Assembly (NCBI RefSeq): GCF_947305105.1
Contig: NZ_CAMZCS010000020.1
Span: forward strand, 1 to 57,837
Reading direction: 5' to 3'
DNA: 57,837 nt
Origin: an uncultured Fibrobacter sp.
GTDB taxonomy: Bacteria > Fibrobacterota > Fibrobacteria > Fibrobacterales > Fibrobacteraceae
Under the pieces are notes generated by a model, which ran no database searches, was not told where the DNA came from, and was given only the letters and a program-made list of their open reading frames with translations. Positions 24,440 through 32,313 of the stretch are shown one piece after another; position 1 is the stretch's first letter, and each line of letters starts with the position of its first letter. Position numbers and translations under genes: made by a program.

Positions 24440-24788
24440 TAGGTTTCTCCTGGTTGGTTACGATGCCCCAGTTGGAGATACCCCTTTTATTCCAAAATTC
24501 CCTAGATGCATCGAGCAAGGCAATGGTCATTGGTTTAGCCAGGAATTTTCTCTCGACACATTCCCTGACAAGGAATGAACCATCTTTGCATTTGCATAAG
24601 AAATCGCTGGTGTAGGCGCCTACACTAAGTCCATCAAGGGGGACGTTGCACTGGATGGTTTCTATTGAGTCCGTCTTTTGCAAGATGTCCAGGTAGACTG
24701 ATTGGAGCTTGCTATATAGGCGGCACACAGAAGCTGCCTTAGTCACACTCCGTTTCTCACATTTACATTTGGGGTCTTTGCGCATCAT
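24432..24788 (-). CDS. tnsA: TnsA-like endonuclease (N-terminal domain only)
   Basis: A 118-residue protein. SKLQSVYLDILQKTDSIETI, YTSDFLCKCKDG, FLVRECVERK and REFWNKRGISNWGIVTNQE follow the layout of the TnsA nuclease core. The catalytic Asp is in SDFL, but the first Glu position is Gln (SKLQ) and the usual EVK is ECV. The RECVxRK form recurs, as I recall, in TnsA-like proteins of Firmicutes elements. The start at 24788 is supported by AAGGAA nine bases upstream. A longer frame reaching 25127 would run into the terminal repeat and is rejected. The TnsA C-terminal domain that contacts TnsC is absent. Confidence 0.78.
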   Translation of the reverse strand: MMRKDPKCKCEKRSVTKAASVCRLYSKLQSVYLDILQKTDSIETIQCNVPLDGLSVGAYTSDFLCKCKDGSFLVRECVERKFLAKPMTIALLDASREFWNKRGISNWGIVTNQEKPNV

Positions 24789-24812
24789 AGAGAGATTTTC
24801 CTTGTTTCCCAG

Positions 24813-24951
24813 TTTCCCGAAAAAGGCATGGTTTTTCCCGATTTCGGGAAAATTTTGCGGAATTCGGGCCGAAATTCGGGAAACCGATAAGTGGTCTTTG
24901 CAGAAAACCCTTGAAATTTGCTCAAAAAAGCCATTCCCGAAATCCCGAAAA
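24813..24951. promoter_or_regulatory. Cluster of TTCCCGAAA iterons upstream of tnsA
   Basis: About seven copies of TTCCCGAAA or its complement lie in 139 bp: 24813, 24834, 24844, 24861 (partial), 24874, 24933 and 24942. Two form a perfect 8-bp-arm inverted repeat at 24834-24851 (TTTCCCGA-TT-TCGGGAAA). They lie between the tnsA ribosome site and the right-hand repeat copy. They look like protein-binding sites that control the tns operon or act as replication iterons. Confidence 0.7.
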
Positions 24952-24973
24952 TGGGGTGAGCTGATTTCCTCTA

Positions 24974-25289
24974 TGTACCTTTGTAACCTTCGTTCCAACA
25001 TGTGTAATCGTTCGTTCCAACCAGGTTTGCACCCTTCGTTTGCAACTTTGTTTTCAACGTCATCCCGAACCATCGTTGCCAGCTCGTTGCAAAAAGAAGG
25101 CCCCTTTGGTTCTAACAATCGCTTCAAACCCTGTTGTAATCTGGGCTAGAGCCTGGTTGCAAACCTTGTTTCAAACCCTGTTTCAAACCCGTTGCAAACA
25201 AAAAAAACACCGAGATTGACTCTCGGTGTTCGCAAACTTGGTTTGGAACCGTGGTTCACACAAAGTGGAACGGGCGGTGCAAAGTTACA
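24974..25289. repeat. 316-bp terminal direct repeat, right copy
   Basis: Exact copy of 16704-17019. Its ACA end is separated from the guaA stop codon by the 5-bp duplication plus one base. The bases just inside the two copies are complementary (TAGAG after the left copy, CTCTA before the right copy), extending the inverted symmetry at the inner junctions to TACATAGAG. Confidence 0.92.
25198..25230 (-). terminator. Intrinsic terminator in right repeat copy, now serving guaA
   Basis: Same stem as the left copy (25206-25215 with 25221-25230) followed on the minus strand by eight T. Being 66 bp past the guaA stop, it is the first terminator guaA transcripts meet. Confidence 0.85.
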
Positions 25290-25294
25290 AGCCG
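25290..25294. repeat. Target-site duplication AGCCG, right copy
   Basis: Exact match to 16699-16703, directly after the ACA end of the element. Confidence 0.9.
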
Positions 25295-25295
25295 C

Positions 25296-27131
25296 TTATT
25301 CCCACTCGATGGTTCCGGGCGGCTTGTGCGTCACGTCGTACCACAGGCTGCCAGCACCTTCGGCTTCGAACTTGCGCCAGAGACCGGCGAGCAATCCCTG
25401 ATCGATTTCGGCGAAGTTTGCGGTCATGGCTTCGGTGGAGTTCACCGGGCGCATCACGATGCAGGGCTTGTTTGCTGTGCGGAGCGGGACGAGCACGACC
25501 GGCATCTGCCAAATTTTTTCGTACAGGTCGTTGGCCTGCAGGAATTCGGTGCAGATGTTGTCGAACTTGCGGAGCGTATCGAAGTTTTCGCGGGTGGCGA
25601 ACTGTTCCACGAGTTTCGGATCTTCGTCGGCGACGCTGCCAATCTGGTAAATCACGCGGTTGATGGCCTTGAAGCGGTTGGCGAGTTCTGTCGAGAACTT
25701 TTCGCAATCCTTCCAGGAGAGGCCCGGAGTGGTAATGAGGAACGGCTGTGCGTAAGTACGGCCATCGCCCTGCACGCCCACGCTCTTGATGGGGAGCAGG
25801 CGGCCTGCAATGTTGTTCGCCTTCAGGTAGTCGGCGAGGGACTGACCGGCGGTATCCTTCACGTCTTCAAACTTCACCATGTCGCTGGCGAGCACGCCAT
25901 CGCTGCAGAGCAGGCGTACGCCGAGGCCCGGACCCGGGAACGGGTGGCGCCACACGAGGTTGTGCGGGATGCCGAGTTCTTCGCCCAATGCGCGGACTTC
26001 GTCCTTGTACAGGTCGGCGAGCGGTTCGAGCACGAGGCCCTTTTCCATGAGGTCCAAAACTTCTTGAACGCGGTTGTGGTGCGTCTTGATTTTGTCGGCG
26101 TTCTTGGTGCCGCCGCTTTCGATGGTGTCGGGGTAGATGGTGCCTTGCGCCATCATCCACTGGTTCGGATCGAGGTTGAGCTTCGCCATTTCCTCGTCCT
26201 TCACCGTCAGGAATTCCTTGCCGATGATGCCGCGCTTGGTTTCCGGCGCAGTCATGCCCTTGAGCTTCGCGAGGAAGTGCTCGCTTGCGTCACGCACCTT
26301 CAAGTTGTTCATGCCTTCCTTCGTGAGGAAATCCATAATCTTCTGGGATTCGCCGAGGCGCATCATGCCGTTGTCCACGTGCAGGCCGAGGACCTTTTCC
26401 GGTCCGAGTACGCGGTTCAGGAGCACGAATGCCACGGTAGAGTCCACGCCGCCGGAGACGAGCAGGAACACCTTGCGGTCCTTGACCTGGTCCTTGATGC
26501 GCTGCGTGATGAGCGGCAGGTAGCTCTTCATGTTCCAGGTCTTCTTCGCGCCGGTGAAGTCGATGAAGTTTTCGAGCAACTTCATGCCGAACTTGCTGTG
26601 CGTGACTTCGGGGTGGAACTGGATACCGAAAATCTGGCGTTCGGGCTTGTCACTGTCGAAGGCGACGGCCGCGATTTCGCAGTCCTTGGTGCTGGCCACA
26701 ATCTTGTAGCCCTCGGGGAGCTTCGTGACTTGGTCGCCGTGGCTCATCCACATGGGGGAGGCCTTCGGGAGGTCCTTCAAAATCGGGCACTTTTCGTCGC
26801 CCACAATCAGGTCGGCGATGCCGTATTCCTTGACCTTGCCCGGTTCCACGTGACCGCCCAGCTGCTGGGCAATGAGCTGGTGTCCGTAGCAGATGCCGAG
26901 TTTCGGCACCGGGAGGTTCAAAATTTCGGGATTGTATTCCGGGGCGTCCGCGGCGTACACGCTGGAGGGGCCGCCACTGTAAATGATTCCCTTCACGCCT
27001 TCCAGTTCGCTGACGGGAGCGGCGGGGGAGTGGATTTCGGTAAACACGCCCAGGCGGCGCACGCGGTTAGCAATCAGGTGGGCGTACTGCCCGCCAAAGT
27101 CCAAAACTGCAATCGTATCAACGTTCTTCAT
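25296..27131 (-). CDS. guaA: GMP synthase (glutamine-hydrolysing), long form
   Basis: Converts XMP to GMP with ATP and glutamine. Residues 1-205 are a class I glutamine amidotransferase (catalytic Cys in GICYGHQL, His and Glu in FHPEVTHS). The ATP-pyrophosphatase has LVSGGVDSTVAF (about 225), and the C-terminus is the hallmark KPPGTIEWE. At 611 residues it is about 90 longer than the common bacterial enzyme. The extra sequence is in the dimerisation region, between VGVQGDGRTYAQPF and EKIWQMPVVLVPLR, as in the eukaryote-like long form. Its stop codon is one base from the transposon's target duplication, making this the candidate attachment gene. Confidence 0.96.
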   Translation of the reverse strand: MKNVDTIAVLDFGGQYAHLIANRVRRLGVFTEIHSPAAPVSELEGVKGIIYSGGPSSVYAADAPEYNPEILNLPVPKLGICYGHQLIAQQLGGHVEPGKVKEYGIADLIVGDEKCPILKDLPKASPMWMSHGDQVTKLPEGYKIVASTKDCEIAAVAFDSDKPERQIFGIQFHPEVTHSKFGMKLLENFIDFTGAKKTWNMKSYLPLITQRIKDQVKDRKVFLLVSGGVDSTVAFVLLNRVLGPEKVLGLHVDNGMMRLGESQKIMDFLTKEGMNNLKVRDASEHFLAKLKGMTAPETKRGIIGKEFLTVKDEEMAKLNLDPNQWMMAQGTIYPDTIESGGTKNADKIKTHHNRVQEVLDLMEKGLVLEPLADLYKDEVRALGEELGIPHNLVWRHPFPGPGLGVRLLCSDGVLASDMVKFEDVKDTAGQSLADYLKANNIAGRLLPIKSVGVQGDGRTYAQPFLITTPGLSWKDCEKFSTELANRFKAINRVIYQIGSVADEDPKLVEQFATRENFDTLRKFDNICTEFLQANDLYEKIWQMPVVLVPLRTANKPCIVMRPVNSTEAMTANFAEIDQGLLAGLWRKFEAEGAGSLWYDVTHKPPGTIEWE

Positions 27132-27216
27132 ATTCGCTTTCTCGTGAAAAACGGAATTTTTAAACTGTCATTCCCGGCTTGGCCGGGAATCTCCTTTCCC
27201 GAACAAAGATAGAAAT

Positions 27217-28683
27217 TTACTCGGCAGCGCTCATTTCGCGAGCAAGCTCGATAAGTGTCTGCACGCCGAATCCGGTCGCACCGTATTCGGTGTATTTCCA
27301 CTTCTTGTCGACGAAGGCGGTTCCCGCGATGTCCCAGTGGGCCCAGGCGGTGTCTTCGGGTACGAATTCCTGCAAGAAGAGGGCGGCGGAGATGGCTCCC
27401 GCATCGCTTCCGGTGTTCTTGAGGTCGGCGAACTTGTCTTTGAGCGCATCGGCGTATTCTTCTTCGAGCGGCATGCTCCAGAACTTTTCGCAGCAGGCTT
27501 CGCCGCAGTTGATGACCTTGAGTCCGAGGTCGTCGTCGTTGCTGAAGAACCCGGCGACGGCGTAGCCGAGGGCGCGGACCATGGCGCCCGTGAGGGTGGC
27601 GAGGTCTACGATGTGCGTTGCTCCGATTTCACCTGCTTCGGCAAGTCCGTCGGAGAGAACCAGGCGGCCTTCGGCGTCTGTGTTGTCGACCATGACGGTC
27701 TTGCCGTTCTTGGCCTTGAAAATGTCTCCCGGCAATACGGACTTGTTGCCGATGGCGTTTTCGGCAAGGCAGCAGACAGCGCTTACGTGGATCGGGAGCT
27801 TGAGTGTTGCGATGGCCTGGATGGCGGCAAGTGCGGTGGCCGCACCGCTCATGTCGCTAATCATTTCGGGCATGGATTTGGGCGGTTTTAGACAAAGTCC
27901 GCCGGTGTCGAACGTGAGACCCTTGCCGACGATGACGAGGTGGTCCTTGGATGTGCGCTTGGCGGGCTTGTAGTCAAGCGTAATCATGTAGGGCTCGCGG
28001 GAACTGCCCTTGCCGACGGTCACGTGGCCCATGAAACCTTCTTTTTCAAGCTGCTTCATGTCGCGCACCTTGATGGAAAGCCCCGGCGTGTACTTGGCAA
28101 TCGTCTTTGCGTTCTCGACGAATTCGGCGGGGTAGAGGTCTGCGGCACAAGTGTTGATGAGGTTCTTCGCAAGGGTCACCGCCTTCTGTTCGACGGCGAC
28201 TTCTTCGGCGATTTTCTTGAATGCGGCGACGTGTTCACCGGCGATAATTTCGTAGGTGACCTGGAAATTCGGCTTTTGCTTGCTCTTGTAGGCGTCGAAC
28301 TTGTAGTTCGCGTAATGTAGACCGTGGACGATGGCCTTGAACTGTTCGTCGGCGGCGTCGGCGAGGAATATACTCACGCAGGGAATCTGCTTTTTCATGG
28401 CGCGGCCGGCGAGGCGGTAGGCGGCCATGCGCAGGTGGTCGAGGTTCGATAGCCCGCGTTCCTTGGCGGCGTCGACAAACAGGGTGTTGTCTCCGTCGAT
28501 TTCCAAAAGTTCAAGGTCTTCGAAGGGTCCGTCCTTCATGCCTTCGAGGACGGATTCCACTTGGGCGCTACCGGCTTCGGTAAGCACCTTGGAAAATTGG
28601 ACGGACTGCTTGACAAAAAATAGAGCGTAGGCCTTGTTTTCTTGGGCCTTTGCGGATTCGGAAGAAATAATATTGAGTTTCAT
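27217..28683 (-). CDS. pepA: Leucyl aminopeptidase (M17)
   Basis: Cytosolic two-metal aminopeptidase. The M17 signature NTDAEGRLVLSDGL is at about residue 331. The metal-binding Lys/Asp block is VGKGLTFDTGGLCLK and DMSGAATALA. The length of 488 is normal. The N-terminal domain is divergent, as usual. The start at 28683 has only a weak ribosome site. Separate from guaA by 85 bp of largely unstructured sequence. Confidence 0.93.
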   Translation of the reverse strand: MKLNIISSESAKAQENKAYALFFVKQSVQFSKVLTEAGSAQVESVLEGMKDGPFEDLELLEIDGDNTLFVDAAKERGLSNLDHLRMAAYRLAGRAMKKQIPCVSIFLADAADEQFKAIVHGLHYANYKFDAYKSKQKPNFQVTYEIIAGEHVAAFKKIAEEVAVEQKAVTLAKNLINTCAADLYPAEFVENAKTIAKYTPGLSIKVRDMKQLEKEGFMGHVTVGKGSSREPYMITLDYKPAKRTSKDHLVIVGKGLTFDTGGLCLKPPKSMPEMISDMSGAATALAAIQAIATLKLPIHVSAVCCLAENAIGNKSVLPGDIFKAKNGKTVMVDNTDAEGRLVLSDGLAEAGEIGATHIVDLATLTGAMVRALGYAVAGFFSNDDDLGLKVINCGEACCEKFWSMPLEEEYADALKDKFADLKNTGSDAGAISAALFLQEFVPEDTAWAHWDIAGTAFVDKKWKYTEYGATGFGVQTLIELAREMSAAE

Positions 28684-28796
28684 ACGTCCAAAATTTAGAA
28701 TAAAAGTGTATTCAGGGCGTTTTTTAGCGGTGCAGAGTCGCTTTTTTTGTTTGATAATTGCTATAATAATCGTGTGTAATAAAAATGGAGTGAATT

Positions 28797-29861
28797 ATGA
28801 ATATAAAAATCAAGTCCATTGTAGCTATTCTTTCGTTGTCCGCGTTCGCTTTTGCCGCTGAACCTGCGGCACCGACCGCAGTCCGTGCCGCCGATGCTGC
28901 TGCTCCTGTGGCTCAAGCCCCTGCCGCTGCACCCGCTGCCGAAGCCGCACCCGCGGCTGCTCCCGCTCCCGAGGCGCAGGCCCCTGCCGCCCCGGCCGAA
29001 GAACCTGTTGTTGAACCGGTTGCCCCGACGGCCGTCCGCGCCGCCGATGCTGCCGCTCCTGTCGCTCAAACCCCTGCTCCGGCAGAACCGGCCCCCGTGG
29101 CCTCGGCCCCTGCTCCTACGCAGCAGCGCCGTATCGATCCCGATACGCTCCAGCCGGCTGTTGTCTATCGCACCACCACAGTTCCTGTCAAGACAGTTTA
29201 TGTGGCTGAAAGGTCTGGCGAAGATACGGTCACGCTCGATGAACTTCGCGGCTTGTTCCCTCTGAGATTCACCGTTGGTGCCCAGGCTTTCCTCGGTGGG
29301 TATTTCTTGAACGACTACGGGTATTACGACAACTCCTTTGACGATTTCACATGGCGAGTCGGTCTTTCGTCTGTCTTGCCGTTGAATAAGTACACCGTGG
29401 CCATGAAAATTGGTGTCCTTTATGAGCAGAGCTTGGCCGGTGGTACGTTGCACTACGACGACCGCAATACGCGTACTGTGACAGTCTACAATCTGGAATT
29501 CAAACAGCGCAAGATCGATGTCCCGGTGCTGTTCTCCATCAAGGCTCCCAATTCTGGCCTCATGTTTGATTTTGGTGTCCAGGCGTCTTTCGCCGTGTAT
29601 GACAAGTTTGAACTTTCTTCTTCGAAGGATGGCGGACGTAAGCATGAAGAACGCATCGACATGCTTGACGAAGGTTATCGCAAAAATATGGGCTGGGACC
29701 TGGCGTTCGGCATAGAATACTGGGCTACCAAGCACATTGCTCTAAACGTTCGTGTTGACGCGGGCTTCACCGACCTGTATGATTCCTTCAACGACGATGT
29801 CATCAAGCTGAGCGACCTCTCGTCGTCTGCTTTCCTCATAGGTCTTTCTTACTACCTGTAA
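28797..29861 (+). CDS. Outer-membrane barrel protein with Ala/Pro-rich linker
   Basis: A 354-residue protein. A signal peptide ends at FAFAA (about residue 20). Residues 21-110 are an Ala/Pro-rich periplasmic linker containing a repeat (APTAVRAADAAAPVAQ twice, about 50 residues apart). From about 145 the pattern is beta-barrel: LRFTVGAQAFLGGYF, WRVGLSSVLPLN, VPVLFSIKAP and a terminal strand LIGLSYYL. Porin-like or PorT-like outer-membrane family. The Ala/Pro linker may cross the peptidoglycan. GGAG precedes the ATG and TATAAT is at about 28761. No substrate can be inferred. Confidence 0.75.
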   Translation: MNIKIKSIVAILSLSAFAFAAEPAAPTAVRAADAAAPVAQAPAAAPAAEAAPAAAPAPEAQAPAAPAEEPVVEPVAPTAVRAADAAAPVAQTPAPAEPAPVASAPAPTQQRRIDPDTLQPAVVYRTTTVPVKTVYVAERSGEDTVTLDELRGLFPLRFTVGAQAFLGGYFLNDYGYYDNSFDDFTWRVGLSSVLPLNKYTVAMKIGVLYEQSLAGGTLHYDDRNTRTVTVYNLEFKQRKIDVPVLFSIKAPNSGLMFDFGVQASFAVYDKFELSSSKDGGRKHEERIDMLDEGYRKNMGWDLAFGIEYWATKHIALNVRVDAGFTDLYDSFNDDVIKLSDLSSSAFLIGLSYYL

Positions 29862-29864
29862 TAG

Positions 29865-30866
29865 ATGCTCCTCCCTATAGTTGCTGTTGTTCTTGGCCTT
29901 GCCGTCCTGGTCTGGAGCGCGGATAAATTTGTGGATGGCGCTGTGGGCGTGGCTCGTTTCTTTGGAATGAGCACGCTCCTTATCGGGATGGTTATCGTTG
30001 GCTTCGGGACCTCTGCTCCCGAAATGGTCGTGTCGGCCTTGTCAGCGATGGAAAACGCACCTGAACTCGCTCTAGGTAACGCATACGGCAGCAACATTGC
30101 GAATATCGCTCTTATTCTCGGCGTCACGGCGCTGATTTCTCCAGTCATCGTCAAACGTGACGCATTGAAGCGCGACGTTCCGATTTTGATTGGGGTGACG
30201 GCTGTTGCCATCATCGAGGCGGCAGATGGTTCCATCAGTCGCATGGATGGCGTCGTACTGCTCATGCTTTTTGCCGGAATCATGGGCTTCAATATCTGGA
30301 GCGAACTTCGGGCGAAAAAGAAGGCTTCGGCGCAAGAAATGGATGCCGATGACGGTGATGAGTCCGGGAAGGCTTCGCTGCCGAAATCCATTGCCTGGCT
30401 TTTGCTCGGCCTTACTTTGCTTGTGCTGAGTTCGAGGTGCCTTGTCTGGGGTGCCGTGGAAATTGCTCAGGCACTCGGCGTGAGCGACCTTTTGATTGGC
30501 CTTACCATCGTGGCCGTGGGAACATCCCTGCCGGAATTGGCAAGCTCCATTGCCGCTGCCCGTAAGGGCGAAAATGATTTGGCTTTTGGCAATATCGTCG
30601 GGTCTAACTTGTTCAATACGCTTACGGTCGTGGGTATCGCGTCGACGATTTCTCCGATGCACACAGTTGATCCGCTGGTGTTCAGCCGCGACTTGCCCGT
30701 GGTGGCCGTGTTGACGGTGTTGTTGCTATTGTTCGGGCTGCCGGTGCGCAAGAAGCGCCTGGATGCGAACGGACTGCGAATCGGGCGAATCAACCGCCTC
30801 GAAGGAACGACCTTCCTCGCCATTTACGTAGGATACATTGGGTTCTTGATAGCACAAGCGGTGTAG
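29865..30866 (+). CDS. Calcium/sodium antiporter (CaCA family, YrbG-like)
   Basis: A 333-residue inner-membrane exchanger with ten or so membrane helices in two homologous halves. The alpha repeats are plain: GFGTSAPEMVVSALSA with GNAYGSNIANIALILG (first half), and AVGTSLPELASSIAAA with GNIVGSNLFNTL (second half). An acidic cytoplasmic loop (DADDGDESG) joins them. It begins three bases after the barrel gene's stop and may be translated from the same message. Confidence 0.93.
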   Translation: MLLPIVAVVLGLAVLVWSADKFVDGAVGVARFFGMSTLLIGMVIVGFGTSAPEMVVSALSAMENAPELALGNAYGSNIANIALILGVTALISPVIVKRDALKRDVPILIGVTAVAIIEAADGSISRMDGVVLLMLFAGIMGFNIWSELRAKKKASAQEMDADDGDESGKASLPKSIAWLLLGLTLLVLSSRCLVWGAVEIAQALGVSDLLIGLTIVAVGTSLPELASSIAAARKGENDLAFGNIVGSNLFNTLTVVGIASTISPMHTVDPLVFSRDLPVVAVLTVLLLLFGLPVRKKRLDANGLRIGRINRLEGTTFLAIYVGYIGFLIAQAV

Positions 30867-31011
30867 GTAGTGAGAGGCTAGAGACTAGAGAATAGAGGCT
30901 AGTGCATAAGAATCACGCACTTCGTGCGTCAATAACATACGGCGAAGCCGTGACATTTTTCTCTAGATTCTAGCCCCTAGATCCTAACCCCTAGATCCTA
31001 GTCTCTAATCA
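30867..31011. repeat. Intergenic repeat mosaic between antiporter and SpmAB genes
   Basis: Words of the type TAGAGACTAGAGAATAGAGG and CTAGATCCTAACCC alternate. They bracket two hairpins, ACGCAC-TTC-GTGCGT (about 30911-30930) and ACGGC-GAA-GCCGT (about 30940-30953). The convergent genes may use the hairpins as terminators. Confidence 0.6.
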
Positions 31012-32256
31012 CTATACCGGCGGGAAGAACAAATACGCTATCGCTATCGCCGCTATTACTCCGACGGCGTCGGCGATGAGTGCGCAGGTGACGGCGTGGC
31101 GAGTCTTCTTTACGCCTACAGAACCGAAGTACACCGCGATGATGTAGAACGTGGTGTCGGCGGCTCCCTGGAACATGCAACTGAGGCGGCCGGCAAAACT
31201 GTCGGGACCGAGCGCCTTCATGGCGTCGATCATCATGCCGCGGGCACCGCTCCCGCTTAAGGGCTTCATGAATGCGGTGGGGAGCGCGGGGACAACGTCG
31301 TTACCGACACCGAATAGCCCAAGCACCCAGGAAATCCCGTTCATGAGCAAATCCATCGCGCCGCTCGCGCGGAACACGGCGACACCCACGAGGATGGCGA
31401 CGAGGTTCGGGATAATCATTACGGCGGTGTGGAAACCGTCCTTAGCGCCTTCGACAAAAGCTTCGTAGGCCTGCACTTTCTTGTACACCGCGAGCCCGAG
31501 GAACGCAACGATGATGCCGAATAGCACGATGCCGCTGATGAAGAGGCTCGTGGTGCCGATAGCTTCGGCGGTGAGGTGGCTGAAGTAGAACATGATGGCG
31601 ATGACGCAGGCCGAAAGCCCGCCGAGCCAAGCGACCGTCACCGGGTCCTTGAGCTTGACCTTCTGGAAAAAGCTAAGCGCGAAGATACCCGCCATGGTGC
31701 TGAAGAACGTCGAAAGCAGGAGGGGGAGGAAAATGTCGCTCGGGTTTGCCGCCCCAAGCTGTGCGCGGTAAGTCATGATGCTGACCGGGATGAGCGTAAG
31801 CCCGCTTGCGTTCAGCACGAGGAACATGATTTGCGAGTTACTTGCGACGGTCTTGTCTTCGTTCGGGTTGAGCTCCTGCAACTGCTTCATCGCCTGCAGG
31901 CCCATCGGTGTGGCCGCGTTATCGAGGCCCAGCATGTTCGCACTGATGTTCATGAGCATCGTGCCCACGACCGGGTGGTTCTTCGGAATTTCGGGGAACA
32001 GGCGGCTGAACAGCGGGGAGACGATTTTTGCGAGAATCTGGACGGCGCCTGCCTTCTCGCCAATTTTCATGATGCCGAGCCAGAGGGAAAGAATGCCCGT
32101 GAGGCCGAGGGCGATTTCGAACGCGGTCTTCGACATGTCGAACGCGCCGAGGATGGCCTTGTTGAAGATTCCGGTATCGCCGAAGGCGAGCCACTGCACC
32201 ATGCACGCGACAAACGCGCCAAAGAAGAATATAAGCCAGATGACGTTTAGAACCAT
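31012..32256 (-). CDS. Fused SpmA-SpmB nucleoside-recognition (Gate) membrane protein
   Basis: A 414-residue polytopic membrane protein made of two Gate domains. The N-terminal half matches SpmA (FSRLFPEIPKNHPVVGTMLMN, NMLGLDNAATPMGLQAMK, ASGLTLIPVSIMTYRA). The C-terminal half matches SpmB (MDLLMNGISWVLG, LPTAFMKPLSGSGARGM, DTTFYIIAVYFGSVG). Such fusions occur in many non-sporulating bacteria. Transport role unknown. No evident ribosome site. Confidence 0.88.
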   Translation of the reverse strand: MVLNVIWLIFFFGAFVACMVQWLAFGDTGIFNKAILGAFDMSKTAFEIALGLTGILSLWLGIMKIGEKAGAVQILAKIVSPLFSRLFPEIPKNHPVVGTMLMNISANMLGLDNAATPMGLQAMKQLQELNPNEDKTVASNSQIMFLVLNASGLTLIPVSIMTYRAQLGAANPSDIFLPLLLSTFFSTMAGIFALSFFQKVKLKDPVTVAWLGGLSACVIAIMFYFSHLTAEAIGTTSLFISGIVLFGIIVAFLGLAVYKKVQAYEAFVEGAKDGFHTAVMIIPNLVAILVGVAVFRASGAMDLLMNGISWVLGLFGVGNDVVPALPTAFMKPLSGSGARGMMIDAMKALGPDSFAGRLSCMFQGAADTTFYIIAVYFGSVGVKKTRHAVTCALIADAVGVIAAIAIAYLFFPPV

Positions 32257-32313
32257 GTTGAAAATTTAAATAAAAAAAGTCGGAACCAGTCCTTAATAAG
32301 TTATCTTTCGTCC

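Larger units (their letters stand above)
16704..25289. mobile_element. Tn7-like transposon inserted downstream of guaA
   Basis: An 8586-bp element bounded by TGTACC...GTTACA and by exact 5-bp duplications. It encodes TnsA-, TnsB- and TnsC-like proteins in overlapping order on the minus strand, then a primase-polymerase-like protein, a ribbon-helix-helix regulator, and three or four small proteins. The terminal 316 bp are perfect direct repeats. No TniQ/TnsD-like protein is recognisable. The site is one base beyond the guaA stop codon. The element's genes are more AT-rich than the flanking core genes, consistent with transfer. Boundaries are read directly; the family call rests on TnsABC motifs, TGT/ACA ends and duplication length. 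Confidence 0.9.

Noticed and set aside
17020-24973. TAGAG/CTCTA at the inner repeat junctions as target duplications of each 316-bp unit
   Set aside because: They are inverted, not direct, so they are not duplications made by separate insertions of the units; only AGCCG at the outer ends is direct.
24709-25149. Open frame crossing the right terminal repeat, and the N-terminal extension of TnsA to 25127
   Set aside because: Both are translations through the 316-bp repeat and iterons; a proper ribosome site places the TnsA start at 24788.
16704-25289. Flanking 316-bp repeats as att sites of an integrative conjugative element
   Set aside because: No tyrosine or serine integrase, relaxase or type IV secretion genes; TGT/ACA ends, a 5-bp duplication and TnsABC fit transposition instead.
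25251-27212. 653-codon plus-strand open frame
   Set aside because: Antisense shadow of guaA; begins inside the transposon repeat and has no recognisable domain.
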